A DNA stretch of 40,603 nt from Bacteroidia bacterium. Lineage in GTDB: Bacteria; Bacteroidota; Bacteroidia; Chitinophagales; Saprospiraceae. A program made the translations under genes and the position numbers. Positions within the stretch are counted from its first letter, which is position 1, and every line of letters starts with the position of its first letter. Under the pieces are notes generated by a model. It saw only the letters and a program-made list of their open reading frames with translations. It ran no database searches and had not been told where the DNA came from. Positions 17,343-25,496 of this stretch are shown here, piece after piece. The stretch is from the NCBI GenBank assembly GCA_030426765.1, contig JAUHXV010000030.1, positions 1 through 40,603 on the forward strand, given 5' to 3'.

Positions 17343-18530
17343 TTACTGTTCTTCTGAATCTGCTGCATTCTCTGCGTATGATCCGCCATACGTTTGTGTG
17401 CCCGGGTGAAAGGTTTGCCAGCTATGCCAAAATTCCTGGTAGGCCTGAATGCGTTTTAAAGAAGGGATATCCGGTTGTATTGCTTTACCTGTAAAATCAT
17501 ACAAGGTGCTATCGCTTTGCATTCGATCATTTTCGTCGATGGTGAAGATGACATTCGAAGGTCTTTCGAAGGCAACGAAATTCTGCTCGTCAGCAGATAA
17601 AGCCACAAGTAAGAATTTACCCCCTAACGTATCATGTATGATTCGTTCTTGTTTGAGATCATTCCAGTCATACGCTTTGCTATTTGGTCCGACTTCTATT
17701 CCTATAACCCATGACTTGTTTTGCCAGGAAAGAGAATCCGTTCCGGTGAGTGTGCCGGTATTTTTTCCTTGTTCATACAGCGCCAGGGAATCGTATACTT
17801 CTATGAATGCTTCATCCGGCTGCATGACCGTTCCATCCGGATACATAGCAAACCAACTATCCAGTGTCATTTGTACAGATGCCACTTCCGGCAATTGAGT
17901 TCCTTTTAGTTTTCCCGCAATAGCCTCACCCGTTACCTGCCGCCACCAGCTTCCGGTCGTGGCATCTTCAAACATTGCATTGAAGTGATCCATGCCTACC
18001 AGCCTAAATGATTCGTGTTGGCCATTCACCATGGGTTCGTATACGCGACCTGTACGACAAACGCTGCAGTAGGTGATGATCATCGGCTTACCTCCGATAG
18101 TGTCTACGACCTGATGATGATAGGTGAGGTATTCAATAGGGTAGGCCTTTGCCTCTCCATGATGTTCTACGCCCAGGATCAACCGACTCCCGGGTACAGC
18201 GCTTTCTGACTGTGACTTCATCACCAGGTTTTCCGGTTGCAAAAACATTTTCTCGGCAGTCATTTGAAAATTAAAAAAACAGGCAACCACAACCACCAGA
18301 ATCATCAAAGCGGAGGCAATCCACTTTGTTTTTCCACGAAACGCGTCAGCAATTCCAAATACGACAAGCAAAAGAAATAACACCCTTACTGCCCAACGCC
18401 ATCTGTGCAGAAAATAGGCAAGGTCGATACTATCCATTTGCTGACTTCCCGGCATCGGCATGATGAGGTACACTTTCAGAACTTCAAATATGATCAATGC
18501 AATCAACCCGATGAAAAACAGTTTTTTCAT
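17343..18530 (-). CDS. DUF3179 domain membrane protein
   Basis: A 395-residue protein. Three hydrophobic helices (about 4-23, 46-63 and 70-88) precede a large DUF3179 domain. Its signatures are visible: AYPIEYLTYHHQVVD, TYCSVCRTGRVYEP with Cys155-x-x-Cys158, and GSWWRQVTGEAIAG. The later part holds the second characteristic block (SWVIGIEVGPNSKAYDW, LVALSADEQNFVAF). The biochemical role of DUF3179 is unknown, and the CxxC suggests redox or metal chemistry. It starts 4 bp after the stop of the Fe-S reductase gene, so the two form an operon and may share a redox function. Confidence 0.88.
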   Translation of the reverse strand: MKKLFFIGLIALIIFEVLKVYLIMPMPGSQQMDSIDLAYFLHRWRWAVRVLFLLLVVFGIADAFRGKTKWIASALMILVVVVACFFNFQMTAEKMFLQPENLVMKSQSESAVPGSRLILGVEHHGEAKAYPIEYLTYHHQVVDTIGGKPMIITYCSVCRTGRVYEPMVNGQHESFRLVGMDHFNAMFEDATTGSWWRQVTGEAIAGKLKGTQLPEVASVQMTLDSWFAMYPDGTVMQPDEAFIEVYDSLALYEQGKNTGTLTGTDSLSWQNKSWVIGIEVGPNSKAYDWNDLKQERIIHDTLGGKFLLVALSADEQNFVAFERPSNVIFTIDENDRMQSDSTLYDFTGKAIQPDIPSLKRIQAYQEFWHSWQTFHPGTQTYGGSYAENAADSEEQ

Positions 18531-18534
18531 AGCA

Positions 18535-19485
18535 TTAGTCTCTTTTTATGTGTGGGTACCAGTGTTTATCCACCTTCGGATCAACCGGCGCGGGAGGTGT
18601 CTGCATGTCTATCTCGGGAAAGAGTTTTGTTGCATGTCCTTCGAAATCTTTCGCCCATGCTTTGTGCTGATAGACACACACCGGCAGGCAGATTGAACAA
18701 TAATTGTGCTTTGCAAAATAGGGAAAGCATTTGCCGGTATCCACCATATAGCGATCGTTGCCCAGATGATCTTTTCCTGCTTCCGGGGAGCGCTCATCCG
18801 GAATGGCATCGGCGGGGCAATAGATCCTGCATGCTTTGCATTTATCGCAAAATGCAGCAATGCCGGCATCGATCGGACTATCGGTCGCTAGCGGCATATC
18901 TGTAATCACGCTTCCCAATCGGAATAGCGGACCCATCTTCGGGTGGATGATTGAGCCATGCCGGCCCAGTTCCCCAAAGCCGGCTTTCAGTGCAAGTGGT
19001 ACATGCAAAACATCACTGTCGCCAATAGGATGTTCTACCGTACATGGATATCCCAGGCTTCTTATGTAGTCAGCCAATTGGATAACGACTTCACCAAGTG
19101 TAAAATAGACGCGGAGGCATTCGACAGCAGAATCGTGTGAGGGTACTTCCTGAAATTCGCGCCAAAGCATACGCTGGGCGACGACGATCGCCAGCGATTC
19201 TTTTACTTCTCGGCCCTGATAGATATCGGAAGATTCGATCGCGGCAATACCCACCTCATCGGCGCCAAGCTCGAAGGCTTTTTGCTTTACAGCCTTCGCT
19301 GCAGATTCAAGGGAATCAAATCGCGTAACCTTTGATGCAACCTCGCCGGTAAATCGCGGGTACTGGTGCTCCTTGATTTCAGCGAGGATAGCATCGACCT
19401 CGTCAATTTGTATTTGGCGGCCTCCTGTGGAGCGATACCATTCATCCCAATTGAAAGCCGGAGGCGATTTTTCTGCGCTGAACAA
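18535..19485 (-). CDS. Double [4Fe-4S] reductase, QueG/reductive-dehalogenase-like
   Basis: A 316-residue protein with two iron-sulphur motifs: C213-x2-C216-x2-C219-x3-C223-P, and a second set with C253, C263, C266 and C270 (YCSICLPVC). The preceding segment (GFGELGRHGSIIHPKMGPLFRLGSVITDM) is the signature shared by epoxyqueuosine reductase and reductive dehalogenases. It is shorter than QueG and lacks its HEAT tail, so the substrate is unknown; a corrinoid cofactor is possible. No ATG is available: the TTG at 19485 is the only sensible start, and it lies about 10 nt from a start predicted from the promoter upstream. Confidence 0.8.
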   Translation of the reverse strand: MFSAEKSPPAFNWDEWYRSTGGRQIQIDEVDAILAEIKEHQYPRFTGEVASKVTRFDSLESAAKAVKQKAFELGADEVGIAAIESSDIYQGREVKESLAIVVAQRMLWREFQEVPSHDSAVECLRVYFTLGEVVIQLADYIRSLGYPCTVEHPIGDSDVLHVPLALKAGFGELGRHGSIIHPKMGPLFRLGSVITDMPLATDSPIDAGIAAFCDKCKACRIYCPADAIPDERSPEAGKDHLGNDRYMVDTGKCFPYFAKHNYCSICLPVCVYQHKAWAKDFEGHATKLFPEIDMQTPPAPVDPKVDKHWYPHIKRD

Positions 19486-19501
19486 AATTGTGATTTGCCC
19501 G

Positions 19502-19532
19502 AAAAGATAGGGTATATATCTATGGTATCAAA
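19502..19532 (-). promoter_or_regulatory. Promoter of the Fe-S reductase/DUF3179 operon
   Basis: On the minus strand TTTG (19529-19532), 19 bp, then TATCTTTT (19502-19509), matches the TTTG/TAnnTTTG consensus except for the last base. The predicted start near 19496 lies about 10 nt before the TTG codon at 19485, so the mRNA would have a very short leader. This supports the TTG start. Confidence 0.5.
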
Positions 19533-19600
19533 CCACCCCAATATGTCGGACGACATTCTGAATCGCAATCTACTAGGATCCGTGCGGTATGCCGAGAGCA

Positions 19601-20512
19601 CTATTCTTTATTCAGCTCAAGTTTATAGGCAGGTTCACTAAGCTTTTTTACCTCCCGGGCCCATGCTCCAAGTATGTTTTGCTGGGCATTGAAATCATCT
19701 GCAAAAGGTCCGCAGGCAATTATTAACTCGGTTTCATTGCCTTCTTCGTTTTCCCGCAAAAGGAATTTCTCGGTGTACTGAAGGTGGTCATAATCGTTTT
19801 GGACATAAAAGCATCCATACAGTTTGTCACCGTAGGAGGCAGTCTGTTCGCCTGCATCGGGATACACAAAATTGACATTGGTATTGATCCTCCAGGTTAC
19901 CGGTAAGTCCTTGTTTTTGTCAAAGGTCTGCTGAAGCTTTTCGGCATATTCCGGCTGGGTCAACACCTGCCAGATTTCATCCTGAGTAGCTTTGATCTTT
20001 ATGCTGTGTGAAACAAATCGACCGGAAGGAATCATTGCGATCTCATCATCGTTCAGAAATCTGACTTCATTGAGTCTGGCGCTTCCATTGCCACCGTTAA
20101 GGTATCTGAATCCAACCACAGAGTCATTGTCCACATTAATGGCCTGGATCACGATGATGATTTCGTCTCTTTGTGTGTGACGATTTTTAAAAGCAGCGAG
20201 TTGCGGCATGGGCATATCCAGTGCTTTGGCGTCAGGATACTTTTCCGAGTCGACCAGTATTAACGACATACCCTTTTGGGTTTCTTCCCGTGTGGCCATT
20301 CTGCCATTGACGACGGGTACTTCATCCCAGTCGGCAATGTCTACTGCCGGGAAGCCATTGAGATTGTCCGGGCAATACCATCCACCATAGCGGTGTGGTT
20401 CTTTTTGTGTGGATTGTTCTGTTTTGTCCTGGACAGCCTGGTCGTCCTGTGAATAGGTCGTACAGGAAGCGAGGCATACGGCGATCAGCAATTGAAATGA
20501 TTTCATTTTCAT
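19601..20512 (-). CDS. Lipoprotein with START/SRPBCC-like domain
   Basis: A 303-residue predicted lipoprotein (signal MKMKSFQLLIAVCLASC, lipidation at Cys17). Residues 40-150 contain a segment with IADWDEVPVVNGRMATREETQKGM and form no recognised family. From about residue 165, the segment HSIKIKATQDEIWQVLTQPEYAEKLQQTF opens a START/SRPBCC-like fold (helix after the first strand), with later strands INTNVNFVYPD and ELIIACGPF. A hydrophobic-ligand role is suggested by this fold only. It is followed by the Fe-S reductase gene after 115 bp, which has its own promoter. Confidence 0.7.
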   Translation of the reverse strand: MKMKSFQLLIAVCLASCTTYSQDDQAVQDKTEQSTQKEPHRYGGWYCPDNLNGFPAVDIADWDEVPVVNGRMATREETQKGMSLILVDSEKYPDAKALDMPMPQLAAFKNRHTQRDEIIIVIQAINVDNDSVVGFRYLNGGNGSARLNEVRFLNDDEIAMIPSGRFVSHSIKIKATQDEIWQVLTQPEYAEKLQQTFDKNKDLPVTWRINTNVNFVYPDAGEQTASYGDKLYGCFYVQNDYDHLQYTEKFLLRENEEGNETELIIACGPFADDFNAQQNILGAWAREVKKLSEPAYKLELNKE

Positions 20513-20870
20513 GATGTAAAGTATTTTTTTTGGTTACATCAGTAAAAGTATCCGACCCCATAGCATTCACAGGTTAAGGTGTGTAAATTAGTGTAAATGG
20601 CCCGTAATTTAAGCGCTAAAAGACTTTATTTCTGGTTTGATATCACTGAATATGAAGGCGTTGTGAGGTGGGAAATATGCTGATCGACTTTTTGATAAAA
20701 TCAGGATGAACACTTGGTTGTTCTCAGGAATCAGAGTCCAATGAGATTGGAAGGTAAGGCTGTAAAGTAGTCCGGTCAATTTGAATGGGAGCAATATCTG
20801 TGGATTTGCCTGGTAGGACAATATTCTTTCCAAAAGAGGTGCCCATATCCTCCACCCCCAATGAACGCAT
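20513..20870. other. Intergenic region without recognisable gene
   Basis: These 358 bases separate the ZIP transporter stop from the lipoprotein start. Minus-strand reading frames are open in places, but they show no start, motif or composition that I would accept as protein. A short direct repeat of GTGTAAAT (around 20580-20600) and the AGCGCT palindrome nearby are the only visible signals. No terminator hairpin with a T-run was found. Confidence 0.5.
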
Positions 20871-21575
20871 TCATTGAATTTTTTCACCAATCATCCCAAT
20901 CAAAAATCCTAAGACAGCGCCTAATGATGTCAGGTAATTTTGTTTGAGTTTACTCTCCGGTATAATGTCCTGAATCAACAGGTAAAGAATGCCACCGCTG
21001 GCAAAGGTCATAAGGTGGGCAGTCAGATCGGGATAATCAGTGAGAAAAAAATGTCCGATGAGTGCACCTGCAATGCCAAAAAAGCTGAGGAAGAAAAAGA
21101 TGACGAGTGTCTTTCGAATTGAAAACCCCGATTGTACCAGATCTCGAAAGGCGTTGAACGACTCGGGGAGATTTTGAAGTCCAATAAATATGGCCAGTAG
21201 TGTCGCCATTTCAGGTTCGATGGCAAATACTGCGCCCAGTGCAATGGATTCCGGAACAAAATCCATGAGCATCGCCAGCAATGTGGCCGTTTGCCCTCCT
21301 TGTGCAGCCAGGTATTGGTCGATGACCATAAACAAAAGGGCACCCGATAGAAATGAAATAGTCAATGGAAAGAGGTTCAAAGTTTCCATCCCTTTCGGGA
21401 TCAGCACGAGGGCGAGCGCTGATAAAATAATGCCTGCGCCAAATGACATTGAAGTGTGGGTGATTGCATATTTGACCGGACTGTCCGGAAGGTGGTGATT
21501 AAAGAAATTGGCCAGCATCCCACCCAGAAATACGGTCGCTCCTGCAAATCCGGCGTGTAGTATGAGTTGTTGCAT
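20871..21575 (-). CDS. ZIP family metal transporter (atypical metal site)
   Basis: A 234-residue inner-membrane protein with about seven or eight helices and the ZIP layout. In most ZIPs, helix 4 carries HNxPEG and helix 5 a second His/Glu motif. Here the helix 4 motif reads MDFVPES (Asp105, Pro108, Glu109) and the helix 5 motif reads GLQNLPES (Gln134, Asn135, Glu138), so the canonical histidines are replaced by Asp and Gln. Divalent metal transport is likely, but the preferred ion may differ from zinc. A strong hairpin lies in its 5' leader. Confidence 0.82.
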   Translation of the reverse strand: MQQLILHAGFAGATVFLGGMLANFFNHHLPDSPVKYAITHTSMSFGAGIILSALALVLIPKGMETLNLFPLTISFLSGALLFMVIDQYLAAQGGQTATLLAMLMDFVPESIALGAVFAIEPEMATLLAIFIGLQNLPESFNAFRDLVQSGFSIRKTLVIFFFLSFFGIAGALIGHFFLTDYPDLTAHLMTFASGGILYLLIQDIIPESKLKQNYLTSLGAVLGFLIGMIGEKIQ

Positions 21576-21596
21576 CGTCTCGTTCTGTTCTTGTAG

Positions 21597-21633
21597 AACA
21601 TCAGGCCCGGATCGGGGTGCCGAGCCTGATGTT
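21597..21633 (-). promoter_or_regulatory. Leader hairpin upstream of the ZIP transporter gene
   Basis: Perfect 10-bp arms AACATCAGGC (21597-21606) and GCCTGATGTT (21624-21633) are extended inward by CGG/CCG after one mismatch. The hairpin ends about 22 nt before the ATG. There is no T-run on either strand, so it is not a standard terminator. It could be a protein operator or an RNA control element. Confidence 0.55.
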
Positions 21634-21842
21634 ATCTCCTACTGTTGCAATTCGGTGTATGGAAAGATACAAAGATCATCACGAATTCATCAGTCTGGAC
21701 GAATGAGGGGCAACTTATTTCAAAGGTGTTAAGTTGTTCTCTGTGCGTTAGGATGTATGCTGATGATCGATCATACGCTTGATCCCGAAATACCCGAAAC
21801 GATACTGCAAACATTGCATACGTATTTGCGGGCTGTGTAGTT

Positions 21843-22355
21843 TTACTTTCGCAGTTTCGACTGGGTTTCGAGATAGTGGTCAAGATTTTCCAGTGCCATG
21901 GTAAAGCCTTCCTTAAAGCCCATCTGAATGACCTTTTCGAGGTCGGCCAGGCTTGGGTATTTGGCTACGATATGAACAAACGTATGGCCATCGGTTTCCG
22001 AAAATTTGTTTGTCCACAGGGTTCTGGGCATGCTTGTGTTGATGATTCCATTTTCGTCACAAAACGCATCGAGACCGGAAAAGCTTTTTTGTGGATCTAT
22101 GGTGTGGTAGTCGTTTTTGCACCAGTGCTTATCATCTTGCGGACTCACCATGGCGTACAACCACGTACCGCCTTCTCTGAAGTCCATGGATTTTGTCACT
22201 GTGCGATACGGTTTGGGTGCCCACCATTGATCGAGAATTTCAGGGGTGGTCCATGCTTCCCAGACCAGGTCGACACCTGCTTTAAATTCGCGTTTTACGT
22301 GTACAGTGTGCGTTTCTTTGTTGATCGTAAAGTCAAATTGGAGTGCTGTTTTCAT
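21843..22355 (-). CDS. SRPBCC (AHSA1-like) domain protein
   Basis: A 170-residue soluble protein covering one SRPBCC/AHSA1 domain: [31 protein letters not shown] at the N-terminal helix-grip, [12 protein letters not shown] in the middle, and the C-terminal helix [17 protein letters not shown]. The ATG at 22355 overlaps the TGA of the upstream ArsR-type gene (ATGA), so the two are translationally coupled. This ArsR-SRPBCC pairing is a well-known conserved arrangement whose ligand is unknown. A longer reading frame upstream would overlap the regulator gene and is rejected. Confidence 0.87.
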   Translation of the reverse strand: MKTALQFDFTINKETHTVHVKREFKAGVDLVWEAWTTPEILDQWWAPKPYRTVTKSMDFREGGTWLYAMVSPQDDKHWCKNDYHTIDPQKSFSGLDAFCDENGIINTSMPRTLWTNKFSETDGHTFVHIVAKYPSLADLEKVIQMGFKEGFTMALENLDHYLETQSKLRK

Positions 22356-22678
22356 TTCTTTTTGTTTTTCATGTTGCTTAATACGTTGTCTAATTGGTTG
22401 AACCGCGTTTCCCAGATCCGTCGGAAAGGGTCCAGCCATTGGTCTATTTCTTTCATTTTATTGATTTCGAGTTGGTAGTAGATCTCTCTTCCATCCTGGT
22501 TTTGTGAGATCAGGTTACATTCGGTCAGGATGCGAAGGTGTTTTGATACGGCCTGACGGGTAGTCTCGAAGTGGTCGGCGATAGCTCCCGGCGTCATGGC
22601 TTGTATGGCGATGAGGGCAATGATAGCCCGTCGGGTGGGGTCGGCAATGGCCTGAAAAATATCTCTTCTGCTTTCCAT
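22352..22678 (-). CDS. ArsR/SmtB-type winged-helix transcriptional regulator
   Basis: A 108-residue protein starting at the ATG at 22678. It opens with [23 protein letters not shown], the typical N-terminal helix of ArsR regulators. The DNA-recognition helix is in [19 protein letters not shown], followed by the wing ([15 protein letters not shown]). No metal-binding cysteine motif (such as CxCxxC) is visible, so it belongs to the non-metal, ligand-responsive part of the family. An upstream in-frame start lies beyond the predicted promoter, which excludes it. It is probably autoregulated through the repeats that overlap its promoter. Confidence 0.88.
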   Translation of the reverse strand: MESRRDIFQAIADPTRRAIIALIAIQAMTPGAIADHFETTRQAVSKHLRILTECNLISQNQDGREIYYQLEINKMKEIDQWLDPFRRIWETRFNQLDNVLSNMKNKKK

Positions 22679-22730
22679 TGTGCAATTATTTGGTTGCAAA
22701 TATATGTGCAACTATTTGGTTTCGCAAATA
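22679..22730 (-). promoter_or_regulatory. ArsR-SRPBCC promoter with tandem operator-like repeats
   Basis: On the minus strand TTG (22725-22727), exactly 20 bp, then TATATTTG (22697-22704), is a full Bacteroidota promoter. The predicted start gives a leader of about 12 nt. Two direct repeats cover it: TGTGCAATTATTTGGTT (from 22679) and TGTGCAACTATTTGGTT (from 22705), 26 bp apart. The first also contains the inverted repeat TGCAA...TTGCA. The arrangement suits autorepression by the ArsR-type protein. Confidence 0.6.
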
Positions 22731-23282
22731 ATTGCTGAAATATTTTGGAAAAAAGTTTTCAACCAGAGTCAAAAATCGGGAGGGTGGAGCCTCCCAATAC
22801 ACACTTATGTGCTGAAATATCGATACGAGAAATTGATTATCAGGGAGTTAATCAGGGGCAATGAGGAAGGGTACAAAAAAGGACGGCCTTCGATCGATCC
22901 GAAGGCCGTACCATATGAGGAAATTGAGAATGTGCCACTTTTGGCCTATTCGGTAGTCATACGTAGCGTCCCGGGAATATCCGATCCGTTAGGATCTGGT
23001 CTGATGACCAGGACGTTTATTATACTATGCGAGATGAGGCCAGAGGGTTGCCTGAGGTGAGGTTTTCTGCTAAAATATTTTTGGCGAAGGCAATCAACAC
23101 TTTTTTAATAATTGATTATCAATGTGTTGTGTAGAAAAAAAAATTGAAAAACGTATACGCCGGGCCATTTTTTGCGAAAGTACATGGAGTATGCCTGAAA
23201 CACACACGTCTCGTGTGGGGCCCTGAAATCTGGTTTTACGAACCGAAAGTATGCTCAAGCAGCTGAATCGTATGGAAGCTAA
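22731..23282. other. Intergenic region with terminator and structured segment
   Basis: No convincing protein-coding gene is visible. On the minus strand, a segment at 22967-23015 can fold as an outer CGTCC/GGACG stem enclosing two hairpins (GATCC-GTTA-GGATC and CTGGTC-TGAT-GACCAG). An intrinsic terminator follows at 22875-22909. The part nearer the cyclase gene (23060-23282) is AT-rich with a weak CACAC...GTGTG hairpin. The region may be a long 3' UTR of the cyclase gene or an independent small RNA. Confidence 0.45.
22875..22909 (-). terminator. Intrinsic terminator, minus strand
   Basis: Perfect 10-bp stem ACGGCCTTCG / CGAAGGCCGT (arms 22900-22909 and 22883-22892) with a seven-base loop, followed on the minus strand by CC and TTTTTT. 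It lies about 370 bp after the stop of the TPR-cyclase gene and about 145 bp before the ArsR promoter. Confidence 0.85.
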
Positions 23283-25253
23283 TTACCCTGTTTTCAGACG
23301 TACAAAATGCATTTCCAGTTCTCCTTTGCCTTTCACCTTCACCTTGCCCCGGCTGGTAAACACAAAATCCGGGTCGTGGCAAATGAAGTCAAAGGTTGTC
23401 TGGCTGATATTTACCTGGCCGATGTCTCCCGAACTTTCCATTCGGCTGGCGGTATTGACGGTATCGCCCCAGATGTCGTACTGAAATTTTTTCACACCTA
23501 CTATGCCGGCAACAACGGGTCCGGTGTGGATGCCGGCACGCATTTCAAATGCAGGGCGTCCGGCTAGGTCCATTTCCTGTTTGCGTCTGCTTATGAATTC
23601 CTGCATTTCGATTGCAGCCATAACGGTATTTTTTACAGAATTTTCATCCGGGACAGGCAGTCCGCCCGCAGCCATATAGGCATCTCCAATGGTTTTTATC
23701 TTCTCGATACCGTATTTTTCCATAATGCCATCAAAAGCTTCAAAGCAATGATTTATTTCCGAGAGTAACTCAGTTGCGCTGAGGTGAGCACTTTGGGCGG
23801 TAAAATTTTTAAAATCGGTAAAGAGAATACTCACCCTTTCGAAATTACGAGCAGCGGCACGGCCATTTTCTTTTAGCTCACGGGCCACTTCTTCAGGCAG
23901 AATATTAAGTAACAGGTTTTCTGACCTGTCTTTTTCAATTTGCAAGGTGGCTTTGGACTTTCGCACATACCGCCAGCGACTGAAAAATCCGCCGGCAAGC
24001 AAAAGAAATATCAGTCCGGCGCCACTTACCAGATTTCTTGTTTTTTCCTCTTTTTGTAAGGCTACCTCATGTGCCAGTTGGACACGTATTGCTTCTTCCG
24101 CCTGCTCTATACTGTCGAGCAACATTTCATTCTGAAATTCCATTTGCTGAAGACTTTTGGCGGTTTCTTCCATGGCCAAAGAATCGTCGATGTCTTTCAA
24201 GGATTCGAGATATTCCAATGCCTGCAACCCATTGCCGAGGGTTTTATGCACTTCATATAAGCACGCACATCCATCCTTCATGTGTTTCAAGAGACCAAGG
24301 GTTTTTGAGAGTTCGTATCCCTTAGCGCAATAGCGTAAGGCTTTGGGATATTCTTTTCGAATCTGATGAATGGTCCCTATGTTGTTATAGATATTGGCAA
24401 TACCTTTTTGATCGCCTAACGATTCATTGATGCGCAGGCTCTCCGTTAATGCTTGTAATGCTTCTTCATATTGCTCGAGTACGACCTTCACATTACCTAC
24501 ATTTCCGAGCGACAGGGCAATGCCTTGTTTGCTGTCAATGGCTTTATTCAATTCGAGGCTCTTGCTAAAATATTCCAGCGCTTGCTCAGGATCGCCATTA
24601 CGTTCGTACGTAAAACCAATATTATTCAGATAACCCGCGATCAGGTAATCATCTTTTAATGCCTCTGCAATTTTGAGACTCCTCAAAAAGTATTCAAGCG
24701 CCTTTGTGGAATTTCCCTGGAGTGCATAAATATTGCCAACGCTATTCAGCGAGTTGGCAATGCCTTTTTGATCCTCCAGTTTTTCTTTAATGGCCAGACT
24801 CTGCAGGTGGTATTCCAATGCTTTTGTGTAGGCACCTTTGTTTGAATAGATGATGCCAATGTTGTTCATGGCTTTGGAAACTCCTAAAACATCGTTATTG
24901 GCCCTGCCTATTTCAATGCTTTCTTGATAACACTTTAATGCTTTCGGGTAATTGCCCCGGACATGCCAGGCTAACCCTTCCATATGCAAGCCAAGAGCCT
25001 GAGCAAGCGCAAAATCCCGTTCCTCACCAAATGCAACAATTTGTTCAGCAAGGATTATGGCGCTATCTGAAGTGGAGTAGAGGTATTTTGTATTGATGAG
25101 ATCTCTCATCGCATACGTTCGGACAGAATCTGTTTTGGTGTCATCGAGCCAGAGGGCATAAAGTGAATCAGCTTCGGGTTGCGCGGTAAGGAGTGCGCTT
25201 AGGATAGTAAACCACAGTGTGAACGCCGAATGAATTAAGTATCTCTTTTTCAA
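23283..25253 (-). CDS. TPR-TM-class III adenylate cyclase, paralogue A
   Basis: A 656-residue protein: signal peptide (1-24), seven or more TPR repeats (about 85-345, each with the NxGxIYxxxGxxxKALEY pattern), a charged coiled coil (360-405), one membrane helix (408-427), the cyclase-linker motif SENLLLNILPEEVA (about 444-457) and a class III cyclase domain (465-650). Metal-binding Asp480 (FTDFKNF) and Asp524 (GDAYMA), plus YDIWGDTVNTASR, form a complete ATP-type catalytic set. The TPR region is predicted to lie outside the inner membrane as a sensor, with the cyclase inside. It starts with TTG (no ATG available), supported by the KKR-hydrophobic signal. It is paralogous to the next gene upstream. 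Confidence 0.9.
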   Translation of the reverse strand: MKKRYLIHSAFTLWFTILSALLTAQPEADSLYALWLDDTKTDSVRTYAMRDLINTKYLYSTSDSAIILAEQIVAFGEERDFALAQALGLHMEGLAWHVRGNYPKALKCYQESIEIGRANNDVLGVSKAMNNIGIIYSNKGAYTKALEYHLQSLAIKEKLEDQKGIANSLNSVGNIYALQGNSTKALEYFLRSLKIAEALKDDYLIAGYLNNIGFTYERNGDPEQALEYFSKSLELNKAIDSKQGIALSLGNVGNVKVVLEQYEEALQALTESLRINESLGDQKGIANIYNNIGTIHQIRKEYPKALRYCAKGYELSKTLGLLKHMKDGCACLYEVHKTLGNGLQALEYLESLKDIDDSLAMEETAKSLQQMEFQNEMLLDSIEQAEEAIRVQLAHEVALQKEEKTRNLVSGAGLIFLLLAGGFFSRWRYVRKSKATLQIEKDRSENLLLNILPEEVARELKENGRAAARNFERVSILFTDFKNFTAQSAHLSATELLSEINHCFEAFDGIMEKYGIEKIKTIGDAYMAAGGLPVPDENSVKNTVMAAIEMQEFISRRKQEMDLAGRPAFEMRAGIHTGPVVAGIVGVKKFQYDIWGDTVNTASRMESSGDIGQVNISQTTFDFICHDPDFVFTSRGKVKVKGKGELEMHFVRLKTG

Positions 25254-25496
25254 AATGATGTTCAGTTAAAGATGCAGAAAGCAACGGATATGTATTGTAT
25301 CTGATGCTGCCTTGAGAAAGAAGTTAAAGGTAGAGTATTGTGGGATTACGCGATCGAAGATGAAAAGGCAAACTTTCTAAAATCCTCAATCTATAGCGTA
25401 CGCCCGACATATGGAGACTGCATCATGTCTGCTGGATGCGCGACAGGTTTGATTCTGAAATAAAATAGGATGTGCGTCAGGTCGTTATTGTGCTGT

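Noticed and set aside
20609..20890. Minus-strand open frame of 93 codons overlapping the ZIP gene end
   Set aside because: No ATG start, no protein-like composition and 20 bp overlap with the transporter stop.
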